Below are positions 43,018 to 51,156 of a stretch of DNA of 64,000 nucleotides, in pieces. The stretch is from Kitasatospora indigofera (lineage in GTDB: Bacteria > Actinomycetota > Actinomycetes > Streptomycetales > Streptomycetaceae): NCBI RefSeq assembly GCF_014655955.1, contig NZ_BNBO01000006.1, positions 149,460-213,459 of the forward strand, given 5' to 3'. The notes beneath the pieces were generated by a model. It ran no database searches. It saw nothing but the letters and a program-made list of their open reading frames with translations, and was not told the DNA's origin. A program made the translations under genes and the position numbers. How positions within the stretch are numbered: the first letter of the stretch is position 1; every line of letters begins with the position of its first letter.

Positions 43018-43452
43018 TCAGGCCGGGCCCGCGGCGACGCAGAACTCGTTGCCCTCCGGGTCGGCCATCACCAGGTGGTGCCCGGTGAACTCCTCCAGGA
43101 CGGTGCCGCCCGCCCGTACCAGCCGTTCGGCTTCCGCCCTGATCCGCGCCCACCGCTCGTCGCCGCTGCCGTGCCCCGGCACCCGGATGTCGATGTGCAG
43201 CCGGTTCTTCGCCCTCTTGGGCTCCGGGACCTTGAGGATGGCGAGCCGGGGGCCGGCGCCGTCGGGGTCGCAGAGCCAGGCGCCGTCGTCGGCGGAGTCG
43301 TCCTCCGGCAGGTCGAACTGGGCGAGCCACTCCTCCCGGGTCGTGAACGGGGCCGGCGGCGGCTCGTCGACGTAGCCCAGCGCCGTCTTCCAGAAACCGG
43401 CGAGGAGCTGCGCGTCCGTGCAGTCGAGGGTCAGATCGATGCTGGCTGCCAT
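43018..43452 (-). CDS. VOC family (glyoxalase-like) protein
   Basis: A 144-residue VOC-fold protein of the glyoxalase-like domain type: DLTLDCTDAQLLAGFWKTALGYV, then RLHIDIRVPGHG and TGHHLVMADPEGNEFCV. The last phrase with the metal-ligand Glu (PEGNEFC) is diagnostic. This subgroup is widespread in streptomycetes with unknown substrate. I choose the ATG at 43452; the extension to 43578 overlaps the divergent promoter and is not conserved-looking. Confidence 0.87.
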   Translation of the reverse strand: MAASIDLTLDCTDAQLLAGFWKTALGYVDEPPPAPFTTREEWLAQFDLPEDDSADDGAWLCDPDGAGPRLAILKVPEPKRAKNRLHIDIRVPGHGSGDERWARIRAEAERLVRAGGTVLEEFTGHHLVMADPEGNEFCVAAGPA

Positions 43453-43580
43453 GACAGGACCGTACTGCTCGCCACCGACACCCGCAGGCGGGGCCGCGGC
43501 CGGCAGCCATAGACGAATGCTGGACCCCGCCAGAGAACTGCGGCATTCCGCGACCACCCGCCCGCTGCGAGCCTCCAAGG

Positions 43581-45143
43581 GTGAGCCCTTCCCGAATTCC
43601 CGCCCCTGCCCGTGCCCTCGCCCCTGCTCCCGCTTCCGCCCCCGCGAGCCGCCCGCCCGGCGGCTGCGACCCCGTCGGCACCGCGGCGTCGCAGCACGCC
43701 GCGCCCTACGCGGACGCCGTCCTGCGCACCGCCGGCCACGACTGGCTGCGCCTCAACGTCCCCGGCCACGCGGCCGGCACCCGCCGGTTCACCGACCTGG
43801 CCGGCATGTTCGGCGACGCCCCGCTGCGGCTGGACGTACCGCCGCTGCTGGAGGGCGTCGACCTGGGCGCCGGCAGTCCGCTGGACCAGGCGCTCGGCCT
43901 CGCCGCCGAGGCCTGGGGCGCGCGCCGCACCTGGTTCCTCACCAACGGCGCGTCCCAGGGCAACCGCATCGCCGTCCTGGCGGCCCGGGCCCTCGGCGGG
44001 ACGCTGGTGGTGCAGCGCAGCGTGCACTCCAGCGTGATCGACGGACTGGTGCTCTCCGGCCTGCGGGCCGCCTTCGTCCACCCCTCCGTGGACCTGGACC
44101 TCGGGATCGCCCACGGCGTGACCCCGGCGGACCTCGCGGCGGCGCTCGCGGCCACCCCCGATGCGGCGGCCGCGTACGTGGTGACGCCCAGCTACTTCGG
44201 CGCGGTGGCGGACGTCCGGGGCCTGGCGGAGGCCGCGCACCGGGCCGGTGTGCCGCTGATCGTGGACGAGGCCTGGGGCTCGCACTTCGGCTTCCACCCG
44301 GACCTGCCCGGCGGCGCCCTCGCCCACGGCGCCGACCTGGTGGTCTCCAGCACCCACAAGCTGGGCGGCAGCCTGACCCAGTCGGCGATGCTGCACCTGG
44401 GCGAAGGGCCGTACGCCGACGTGCTGGAACCGCACCTCCGCCGGGCCTTCCACCTCACCCAGTCGACCAGCGCGAGCGCCCTGCTGCTGGCCTCGCTCGA
44501 CCTCGCCCGCCGCACCCTGGCGACCGGGCGGGAGGCGATCGGCGCCTCGCTCGCCGCCGCCGACGCGATGCGCGCGGCCGTCCGGGCGGAGGGCCGGTTC
44601 GGTGTCGTCAGCGACGGCTTCGGCCGGTTCGCCGACATCGTGGCCGCCGATCCGCTGCGGGTGGCCGTCGACACCCGGGCCGGCGGAGTCTCCGGCCACG
44701 AGGCCAGGCGACGCCTGCTGAACGAGCACCGGATCATGGTCGAGGTCGCCACCGACTCCGCGATCGTCGCGGTGGTCGGCGCCGGTGCGGCACCCGACCC
44801 GGAGCGTTTCACCGCGGCCCTGCACGCGCTCCCCGCGCCGTCGGGCGGGCAGGCCGCGCCGGTCCGGATCCCGCTGCCGGCGCCCGGCCCGGTCCGGTCG
44901 ACGGCCCGGGCGGCCTTCCTCGCGCCGAGCACGGCGGTGCCCGCCGCGCAGGCGGTCGGCCGGGTGTCGGCCGACACCCTGGCCGCCTACCCGCCGGGCA
45001 TTCCCAATCTCCTCCCGGGCGAGGTGATCACCCAGGAGCTGGTCGACTTCTTCCGGCGCACCGCCGCCGTCCCGGGCGGCCACGTCCGCGGCGCGGCCGA
45101 CCTCGCCGTCAGCACCCTGCGGGTGGTCGACGAGGGGGCGTAG
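43581..45143 (+). CDS. Orn/Lys/Arg decarboxylase-like PLP enzyme
   Basis: A 520-residue fold-type I PLP enzyme. The PLP lysine is Lys260 in SSTHKLGGSLTQSAM, with the aspartate in IVDEAWGSHFGF (Asp229). NVPGHAAG near residue 60 and the C-terminal YPPGIPNLLPGEVIT are typical of arginine/lysine/ornithine decarboxylases. The first 30 residues are a Pro/Ala repeat. It probably decarboxylates a basic amino acid to a polyamine precursor. It starts at a GTG after CCAAGG, diverges from the VOC gene, and converges on a LysR regulator. Confidence 0.88.
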   Translation: MSPSRIPAPARALAPAPASAPASRPPGGCDPVGTAASQHAAPYADAVLRTAGHDWLRLNVPGHAAGTRRFTDLAGMFGDAPLRLDVPPLLEGVDLGAGSPLDQALGLAAEAWGARRTWFLTNGASQGNRIAVLAARALGGTLVVQRSVHSSVIDGLVLSGLRAAFVHPSVDLDLGIAHGVTPADLAAALAATPDAAAAYVVTPSYFGAVADVRGLAEAAHRAGVPLIVDEAWGSHFGFHPDLPGGALAHGADLVVSSTHKLGGSLTQSAMLHLGEGPYADVLEPHLRRAFHLTQSTSASALLLASLDLARRTLATGREAIGASLAAADAMRAAVRAEGRFGVVSDGFGRFADIVAADPLRVAVDTRAGGVSGHEARRRLLNEHRIMVEVATDSAIVAVVGAGAAPDPERFTAALHALPAPSGGQAAPVRIPLPAPGPVRSTARAAFLAPSTAVPAAQAVGRVSADTLAAYPPGIPNLLPGEVITQELVDFFRRTAAVPGGHVRGAADLAVSTLRVVDEGA

Positions 45144-45196
45144 CCGGAGCGGGGCGAGGCGGCGGGCGCGGCAGCCGGACGGGGCCGCGGGACGGG

Positions 45197-46105
45197 TCAG
45201 GCCGGCCCGGCCAGCACCCGCGCCTGCCGGCGAAGCGCCGCCAGCAGGTCCAGCGCGGCCGGCGACACCCCCGACCTGGGCATCGCGACCCCGATCTGGC
45301 GGGCCAGCACCAAGTCCGCCAGCTCCCGCACCACGATGTCCTCCCGGGGCCGGCCGAGGCCGAGGCGGGGTACCAGCGCCACCCCGATGCCGGCCGCGAC
45401 GAAGCCCTGCATCACGCCGTAGTCGTCGGTCCGCAGGGCGTGCACCGGCTCGAACCCCTCCCGCGCGCAGGCCAGGCCGAGCAGCCGGTCGCACGGGTCG
45501 GCGTCCGTCGTGCCGACGATCCAGGCCTCGTCGCGCAGCGCGGCCAGCGGGACGCGTTCCATCCCGGCCTGCGGGTGGCCGGCCGGCAGGACGAGCAGCA
45601 GCGGGTCCTCCATCAGCGGATGGACCACGAAGTCCTCGTCCAGTCCGAGCCGGTCGCCGGGCTGCGAGAACACCAGCGCCAGGTGGAGCTCCCGGCTGCG
45701 CAGGCCGGCCAGCAGCTCGGGCGGCTCGCCCTCGGTCAGCGACACCCGCACCCCGTGCCCGTGCACCTGCCGGACGGCCGGCGGCAGCAGCAGCGCACCC
45801 GCGGTCGGGAAGGTGCCGACCCGCAGCGCGACCGAGCCCTGTTCGACCAGGCCGCGGACCTCCCGCTCGGCCAGCGCGATCCGGGCCAGCACCGCCTCGG
45901 CGTGCGTCAGCAGCGCCTCCCCGGCCTCGGTGAGGACGGCGCCGCGCGGGCCGCGCTCGACCAGCTTGGTCCGGAAGTGCGCCTCCAGGGTGCCGAGATG
46001 GTGGGTCACGGTGGGCTGGCTGTGCTGCAACGCCCGGGCGGCCGCGGCGAGCGAACCTTCGCGGGCGATCGCGCGCAGCACCTGCAGATGGCGCAGTTCG
46101 AGCAT
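45197..46105 (-). CDS. LysR family transcriptional regulator
   Basis: A 302-residue LysR protein with the helix-turn-helix LRHLQVLRAIAREGSLAAAARALQHSQPTVTHHLGTLE and a co-inducer domain from about residue 92. I use the ATG at 46105 (MLELRHLQ) because the family begins there; the longer frame is Arg/Pro filler. It converges on the decarboxylase (53-bp gap), so that gene may be its target, though the neighbouring iron permease is also possible. Confidence 0.9.
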   Translation of the reverse strand: MLELRHLQVLRAIAREGSLAAAARALQHSQPTVTHHLGTLEAHFRTKLVERGPRGAVLTEAGEALLTHAEAVLARIALAEREVRGLVEQGSVALRVGTFPTAGALLLPPAVRQVHGHGVRVSLTEGEPPELLAGLRSRELHLALVFSQPGDRLGLDEDFVVHPLMEDPLLLVLPAGHPQAGMERVPLAALRDEAWIVGTTDADPCDRLLGLACAREGFEPVHALRTDDYGVMQGFVAAGIGVALVPRLGLGRPREDIVVRELADLVLARQIGVAMPRSGVSPAALDLLAALRRQARVLAGPA

Positions 46106-46253
46106 GGACGGCCTTGCTGTGGACGGGAGGACGACGGCTCCGATCCCGTACGCTCGCGCCGGGCCCGGTCCCCGTCCGGGCCCGGCGTGGGCGGTGCGGG
46201 CCCGCCGGGAACGGCCGCGGGCGGCCGGGCGGCGGACGGCCGGGACCGTAGCG

Positions 46254-46282
46254 GTGGGCCCGCACCGTACGGACGGGCCCAC
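46254..46282 (-). terminator. Perfect hairpin downstream of iron permease
   Basis: GTGGGCCCG (46254-46262) pairs exactly with CGGGCCCAC (46274-46282) around an 11-base loop. It lies 67 bp past the end of the permease gene and 150 bp before the LysR start, and probably ends the permease transcript. Confidence 0.55.
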
Positions 46283-46348
46283 ACCATTGCAGCGCAGGTC
46301 GCTCCGGGCGGCCACCGTGGGCCGGACGGGTGGCCGCGGGACGATGCG

Positions 46349-47236
46349 TCAGGACTGCCGGGGATGGTCAGTACCGCTGCCCGTACCGCTGCCCGTACCG
46401 GCGTCGGCCTCGGCTCCGGCCACCGGGCGGGCGGTCCCGGCCGCGGGCCTGCGCAGGAAGAGGTAGAGCGTGGGCACGAGGTAGGCCACCCAGACGACGA
46501 CCTGCAGCAGGGTGGGGTCGGGCTGGAAGTTCAGGATGCCCTTCAGCAGGGTGCCGTACCAGCTGTCCGGGGGGACGGTGCCGCTGATGTCGAACGCCAG
46601 GTCTTCCGGGCCGGGCAGCCAGCCGGCCTCCTGGAGGTCGTGGACGCCGTGGGCGAGGACACCGGCCGCCACGACGATCAGCAGCGCCCCGGTCCAGGTG
46701 AAGAACCCGGCGAGGTTGATCCGCAGGGCTCCCCGGTAGAACAGCCAGCCGAGCAGGACGGCGGTCAGCAGGCCGAGCGCTGCGCCGATCAGCGGACGGA
46801 CGCCGTCATCGGTGGCCTGGACGGCGCTCCAGATGAACAGTGCGGTCTCCAGCCCCTCCCGCCCGACGGCCAGGAAGGCGGTCGTGACCAGGGCGACGGT
46901 GCCGAGCGCGACGGCCTCGTCCAGCTTGCCGTGCAGGTCGCTCCTGAGGTGGCGGGCGGTGCGGCGCATCCAGAAGACCATCCAGGTCACCAGGCAGACG
47001 GCGGCGATGGACAACGTCCCGGCGAGTGCCTCCTGGGCCTCGAAGCCCAGCTGGGCGGAGCCGTACTGGAGCAGCGCCCCGAAGGCCATGCTGAGGACGA
47101 CGGCGGCGGTGATCCCGGCCCACACGGGGAGGAGCTTGTCCCGTCGGCCGGTCTTCACCAGGTAGGCGATCAGGATGCAGACGATCAGGCTCGCTTCGAG
47201 GCCCTCGCGGAGGCCGATCAGGTAGTTGGCGAACAC
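46349..47236 (-). CDS. efeU: FTR1 family high-affinity iron permease (EfeU-like)
   Basis: A 295-residue, seven-helix permease. Both iron-translocating REGLE motifs are present (residues 10-14 and 126-130), and the length matches EfeU. In the usual ferrous system EfeU works with the periplasmic EfeO and the haem-dependent EfeB; neither gene is in this window. The GTG start at 47236 has a clear GAGGAG site. A palindromic iron box at 47588-47603 and long inverted repeats lie in the upstream 610 bp, so iron-dependent repression by a DtxR/DmdR-type regulator is likely. The C-terminal 35 residues are a Gly/Thr repeat tail. Confidence 0.88.
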   Translation of the reverse strand: MFANYLIGLREGLEASLIVCILIAYLVKTGRRDKLLPVWAGITAAVVLSMAFGALLQYGSAQLGFEAQEALAGTLSIAAVCLVTWMVFWMRRTARHLRSDLHGKLDEAVALGTVALVTTAFLAVGREGLETALFIWSAVQATDDGVRPLIGAALGLLTAVLLGWLFYRGALRINLAGFFTWTGALLIVVAAGVLAHGVHDLQEAGWLPGPEDLAFDISGTVPPDSWYGTLLKGILNFQPDPTLLQVVVWVAYLVPTLYLFLRRPAAGTARPVAGAEADAGTGSGTGSGTDHPRQS

Positions 47237-47377
47237 GCGTTCTCCTCGGATGGTGATCCGGCCGGGACGGCCCCGCCCGAACGCCGGGGACGGCCTGCTC
47301 GGCCGGCGGCGGCCGCACGCGCGGAGCCCGGCCCGCCGGCCGCGGGCGGGCCGCCGCCGAAGCGTTCCGGATCGTGC

Positions 47378-47403
47378 CGCTCCCCGCCGGGAGCGACGGC
47401 AGG
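47378..47403. repeat. 26-bp direct repeat, copy 1 (copy 2 at 47470-47495)
   Basis: Two exact copies, 92 bp apart. Each contains the hairpin CGCTCCC-CGCC-GGGAGCG followed by ACGGCAGG. Both are in the presumed permease leader. Confidence 0.8.
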
Positions 47404-47469
47404 TCGGCCGGCCGGCCGGCCGGGTCGACGCGGGCGGCGGGTGACGGACGGCGGGCGGCGAGGCCGAGG

Positions 47470-47495
47470 CGCTCCCCGCCGGGAGCGACGGCAGG
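47470..47495. repeat. 26-bp direct repeat, copy 2
   Basis: Identical to 47378-47403, with the same CGCTCCC/GGGAGCG stem. The two flanks differ, so the repeat is bounded to about 26 bp. Confidence 0.8.
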
Positions 47496-47511
47496 CGGCC
47501 GGCCCGGGTCT

Positions 47512-47572
47512 CCCTCGCCCCAGGACGGCGACCGGGACGGGCCCGGGCACGGGCGCCGTCCTGGGGCGAGGG
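47512..47572. repeat. 19-bp perfect inverted repeat (large hairpin)
   Basis: CCCTCGCCCCAGGACGGCG (47512-47530) and its exact reverse complement (47554-47572) flank a 23-base loop that can fold further. It lies 16 bp from the iron box, on the permease side. It could serve as an attenuator in the leader or as a terminator. Confidence 0.65.
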
Positions 47573-47587
47573 GCACCCTCCTGCAAG

Positions 47588-47603
47588 CTAAGGCATACCT
47601 TAG
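47588..47603. promoter_or_regulatory. Iron box (DtxR/DmdR-type operator)
   Basis: CTAAGGCATACCTTAG is a perfect CTAAGG-N4-CCTTAG dyad, close to the TTAGGTTAG-type iron boxes bound by DtxR-family repressors in actinobacteria. It lies between the divergent permease and lipoprotein genes and could serve both. Confidence 0.7.
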
Positions 47604-47846
47604 TTGGCCGGTCCGGCCGTGGCCACGGAGCCGGTGGCGCGCCGCGCCACCCGGATGGCGGCGGGCGGGTCGTACGGGCTGCGCGCCGGCCTGCGCCGTC
47701 GCTGCTCGGTGCCCTGCCGCTCTCGGGCGCCACCTGGCATTCGGGGGCCGGCCGCTCTTCGGGGCCGGGGGATCGAGCGGGCGGTCGTCGCCCACCGGGC
47801 GACCCGCGTGAAGCGACGTCCGCCCGGTCGGCTACGGTCTGCCATC

Positions 47847-48248
47847 ATGCAGAAGATCACACAGATGGTCGGGGCCGCCGTCCTCGGCAGCGCGTTCGCG
47901 CTGCTCGCGGGCTGTTCCTCCGCGCAGCCTCCGGCCGTCTCCAGCACCGCGCGCGCCGTCACGTCGGCGCCCGGGACGGCAGCTCCGTCGCTCTCCGTGT
48001 CGGCGCAGCCGGTGGTGGCGAGCCGGGCGCAGTCCGCGGTGGCCGGGGCCGCCGCGGTGATGAACATCCTGCACCGCGGGGGGCAGCCGTCGGCCGAGAC
48101 CTGCGGTGCGCAGTGGAACGAGCTTCCGCCGGAGAAGCAGGCCGGCCTGGACCGGGCCGGCTTCGACGCCGGGTGCTTCGGCGCGTCCCGGCCCGACGTG
48201 GTCACCTTCGGGCCCGGAGCCGGTCCCAGCCCGACGGCCACGCCCTGA
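47847..48248 (+). CDS. Small secreted lipoprotein
   Basis: A 133-residue lipoprotein: signal MQKITQMVGAAVLGSAFALL with lipobox LLAGC, a Ser/Ala/Thr-rich linker, and a small conserved-looking domain (AAAVMNILHRGGQPSAETCG to FDAGCFGAS) with two cysteines that could pair. The function is not recognised. It lies downstream of the iron box on the other strand, so iron control is possible but unproven. No strong ribosome site is seen before the ATG. Confidence 0.7.
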   Translation: MQKITQMVGAAVLGSAFALLAGCSSAQPPAVSSTARAVTSAPGTAAPSLSVSAQPVVASRAQSAVAGAAAVMNILHRGGQPSAETCGAQWNELPPEKQAGLDRAGFDAGCFGASRPDVVTFGPGAGPSPTATP

Positions 48249-48414
48249 CCGCCGGCCGCCGGCTGCTCGCCCCTGGCCCCTGGCCCCTGGTCCTGCTGAC
48301 GTCGGCGGCCGGGGGCGCGGCGGTGCCGGGCCCCCGGCCGTGAAGGCGGCCCGGTCATGACGGTGGAGCCAGGTGGCCCAGGGCAGGGCCACCCGGCTCA
48401 GGGGTTCCGGAGCG

Positions 48415-50649
48415 TCACTTCCAGCTGTCGGTCAGGTTGAGCGATCCGGCCGAGCCGCTGTTCGCGGTGCGGTTGGCGCCGGACTCCCAGGTGACGTTGC
48501 CCGCGGCGTCCTTGACGATGTACTTGTACTCGAACGCGGTGTTGGCGGGCAGGGTCACCGAACCGGTCCAGTTCGGGTAGCCCGCGGAGGAGAGCGGGAC
48601 GGCCGAGGCCGGGGCCCAGCTGCCGAGGGCCGCGACCGAGCCGACCACGAAGACGTTCTGGCCGAGGACGGTGGTCCTGTTCTCGCTGAAGTTGACGGTC
48701 ACCTGGCCGTTGGTGGTCCCGGAGGTGCCGTTCCAGGTGTCGTTCAGGGTGCCGCCGGAGCCGCTGTTGGCCGTGTGGTTGGCGCCGGACTCCCAGGTGA
48801 CGTTGCCCGCGGCGTCCTTGACGATGTACTTGTACTCGAACGCGGTGTTGGCGGGCAGGGCGACGGTGGCCGACCAGGTGGGGTAGTTCGCGGAGGAGAG
48901 CGGGACGGCCGAGGCCGGGGCCCAGGTGCCGAGGGCCGCGACCGAGCCGACCACGAAGACGTTCTGGCCCACCACGGTGCTCTTGTTCTCGTTGAAGGTC
49001 TCGGAGACGCTGCCGTCGGTCGGCGGCTGGGTGGTGGGCGGCTGGGTCGTCGGGGGCTGGGTGGTCGGGGGCTGGGTCGGGCAGTCGGCGGTGCAGGGCG
49101 GGGCCTGCGTGTAGAGGGCGACCGCGTCGCCGGCCGGGACGGTGGTGGTCGCCTTGCCGGTGGCGTCGACGGTCACCGTGCCGCCGGTGCAGGTGCCGGC
49201 GGCGGTGACGTCACCGTGGATCACGTTGCAGTAGGTGCCCGCGGCGAGGCCGGTGGTGAAGGTCTGGGTGACGGCGGTGGCGCTGTTGTTGATCGCGACC
49301 CAGGCCTTGTCGCCGCGGCTGAAGGCGATGGCGTTGCCGCCGTTGTCCCACCAGTTGGCGACGGACTGGCCCCGGGCGGCGTTGTGCCAGCCGACCATGT
49401 TGGCGATGCCCTGGTCGCGGTCGGTGCAGGTCCAGGTGTTGTTGGAGCAGTTGGTGTCGGTGACGTACCCGTTGGCGTCGGCGGGCGGCGAGTCGTCCTT
49501 GTTCGCGAAGCGGAAGCCGGAGTAGACCTGCGGGGTCCCGTAGGTCCAGGCGAGTTCGAAGATGTGTGCCAGCTGGTACTTCGAGCCGTCGTTGTAGGTG
49601 AGCGTGGTCCGGTCCCGCTCAAGGTCGTGGTTGGTCACCATGACGGCCGACTTGTCGCTCGGCTCCAGGCCCCAACTCGCCCCGAACGTCTTCAGGTTCG
49701 CGATGCTGCCGTTGAACTGGTCCTTCAGCTTGTAGGCGTACGTGAACTCCAGGACGCTGCCGTTGCCCTCGAAGGCGGCCGGGGCGAGCTGGCCGCTGCT
49801 CCCCGGGAAGATCTCCTGGTAGACGTACGGGCGCGCGCCCCACACGGTGCTGTGCAGGCGGGACAGGATGTTCGCCATGTCGGCCTGGGCGACGTGCTTC
49901 GCCGCGTCGACGCGGAAGCCGTCCACGCCCGCGTCGACCATGCTGTTGAGGTATCCGGCGATCTTGCCGCGGACGTAGTCCGACTCGGTGTTGAGGTCCG
50001 AGAGCGAGAGCAGCTGGCACTCCTGGACCTGGGTGACGTTGTTCCAGTCGTTGATGCCCAGGTTCGAGTTGGGGCACGGCGGGGAGCCGTGGAAGTCCGC
50101 GCTGCTGTAGGGGATGTTGGCGTAGCTGTAGCCGACCGGGTTGAACGTCGCGCCGCCGTAGGAGCTGGTGCTGGTCTGGTTGACGCCCGCGGTGTGGTTG
50201 ATGACCGCGTCGGCGTAGACCTTGACGCCGGCGTTGTGACAGGCCGTCACCATGGCCTTGAACTGGGCCTCGGTGCCCATCCGGCTGTTCAGGCCGTACG
50301 AGACCGGCTGGTAGACCTCCCACCAGGGGTGGGCGCCGCTCAGCTTGATCGAGTCGGCGGGCGGCGCGACCTGGACGGCGCCGTAGCCCTTGGGGCCGAG
50401 GACGTTGGTGCACTCGGCGGCGACGGAGTTCCAGTTCCATTCGAAGAGGTTGGCGATCACGTCGCCGCCGTTGGGCGCGGCCACGGCCTGGGCGCTCGGC
50501 TGGAAGGCGATCGGCAGCAGGGCGCCGGCCAGCAGCGCGGCCGCCGCCGCGAGGCCTGCCGGCGACCGGCGGGCGCGGCGCTTCGCCGGGGCATCGGTCC
50601 TGGTGTCCGGTCTCGGCCGGTGTCCGGAGGAACGGGACAGGACGGGCAT
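48415..50649 (-). CDS. Secreted GH13 alpha-amylase with two CBM20 domains
   Basis: A 744-residue secreted amylase. A twin-Arg-containing leader (KRRARRSPAGLAAAAALLAG) precedes a GH13 barrel with the conserved regions DAVINH (147-152), GFRVDAAKH (nucleophile Asp248), YQEIF (acid/base Glu279) and TNHD (Asp342). An all-beta C domain ends near 510 (AVALYTQAP). A TQPPT linker repeat follows, then two CBM20 starch-binding domains of about 100 residues each. The two CBM20s are nearly identical in DNA. It hydrolyses starch outside the cell. The promoter is at 50922-50950. Confidence 0.95.
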   Translation of the reverse strand: MPVLSRSSGHRPRPDTRTDAPAKRRARRSPAGLAAAAALLAGALLPIAFQPSAQAVAAPNGGDVIANLFEWNWNSVAAECTNVLGPKGYGAVQVAPPADSIKLSGAHPWWEVYQPVSYGLNSRMGTEAQFKAMVTACHNAGVKVYADAVINHTAGVNQTSTSSYGGATFNPVGYSYANIPYSSADFHGSPPCPNSNLGINDWNNVTQVQECQLLSLSDLNTESDYVRGKIAGYLNSMVDAGVDGFRVDAAKHVAQADMANILSRLHSTVWGARPYVYQEIFPGSSGQLAPAAFEGNGSVLEFTYAYKLKDQFNGSIANLKTFGASWGLEPSDKSAVMVTNHDLERDRTTLTYNDGSKYQLAHIFELAWTYGTPQVYSGFRFANKDDSPPADANGYVTDTNCSNNTWTCTDRDQGIANMVGWHNAARGQSVANWWDNGGNAIAFSRGDKAWVAINNSATAVTQTFTTGLAAGTYCNVIHGDVTAAGTCTGGTVTVDATGKATTTVPAGDAVALYTQAPPCTADCPTQPPTTQPPTTQPPTTQPPTDGSVSETFNENKSTVVGQNVFVVGSVAALGTWAPASAVPLSSANYPTWSATVALPANTAFEYKYIVKDAAGNVTWESGANHTANSGSGGTLNDTWNGTSGTTNGQVTVNFSENRTTVLGQNVFVVGSVAALGSWAPASAVPLSSAGYPNWTGSVTLPANTAFEYKYIVKDAAGNVTWESGANRTANSGSAGSLNLTDSWK
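48471..48554 (-). repeat. 84-bp direct repeat within the CBM20 pair (copy 2 at 48777-48860)
   Basis: Positions 48471-48554 recur exactly at 48777-48860, 306 bp apart (102 codons, one CBM20 unit). Shorter identical runs continue on either side. The domain was duplicated recently or is kept uniform by gene conversion. Confidence 0.85.
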
Positions 50650-51156
50650 GGGGTCTCCTCGGGTGGGGGCGGGGTGGGACGGCGCGCCGGTGGGCCGGTC
50701 GGAGTCCTGCGGGGCTGGGGTGTGCCCGGACTCTTCGGAATCGGCGGAGCGGGAACTCGGACGGCCGCTCCCGGCGGCCGGTGCGCGGCACGCAGGGCCG
50801 CGGTCGCCGCGAGGCCCGGCCGGCGGTCCCTTGCCGGTCGGTGTGCGGCGCCCGCGGACCGGGCCCTGCGCGGCGGTCGCGGCGTGGGGCCCGTCCTGCG
50901 GTGTGTGACTGTGCGGTGAAGACGATTCCGTCGAACCGACGCACCGTCAAGGCTTCTGACACATTTTGCTGAAACTTGCGGAAATGAATTTCATCGAGCG
51001 GGCACGACGTCGCTGACGTCGCGTCAGGCCGCCCCCGGGCCCTCGCCCGGGCCCCGGACGCGGCCCGCCGCTCCGGGTGCCGCTCCTGCCGTGGCCCGCC
51101 GCTCCGGGCGCCGCCCGGACCAACTGGTCCCGGGCTGCGTTCCGTACCCTGTCCCC
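50650..51156. other. Divergent intergenic region, amylase and GlxA-type regulator
   Basis: 507 bp without a gene. The first 270 bp beside the amylase are GC-rich leader. An AT-rich stretch at about 50937-51000 holds the amylase promoter and likely operator DNA (TTTCCGCAAGTTTCAGCAAA on the minus strand). The remaining 150 bp lead to the regulator. Confidence 0.5.
50922..50950 (-). promoter_or_regulatory. Alpha-amylase promoter
   Basis: On the minus strand TTGACG (50950-50945) is separated by 17 bases from AATCGT (50927-50922), a fair sigma-70-type pair. The AT-rich DNA immediately upstream, with GCAAGTTTCAGCAAA, is where a maltose-type LacI repressor would be expected to bind. Confidence 0.5.

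Larger units (their letters stand above)
47237..47846. other. Structured 610-bp region between iron permease and lipoprotein
   Basis: This gap has no gene. It contains a 26-bp direct repeat (47378-47403 and 47470-47495), each copy carrying its own hairpin, then a 19-bp inverted repeat (47512-47572) and an iron box (47588-47603). If the permease transcript begins near the iron box, its leader would be about 350 nucleotides long and heavily folded. Confidence 0.6.

Noticed and set aside
43418..48343. A 1641-residue open frame on the plus strand
   Set aside because: It runs across the decarboxylase, LysR, permease and lipoprotein genes in another frame, is Arg/Pro/Gly-rich without family resemblance, and is a high-GC shadow.
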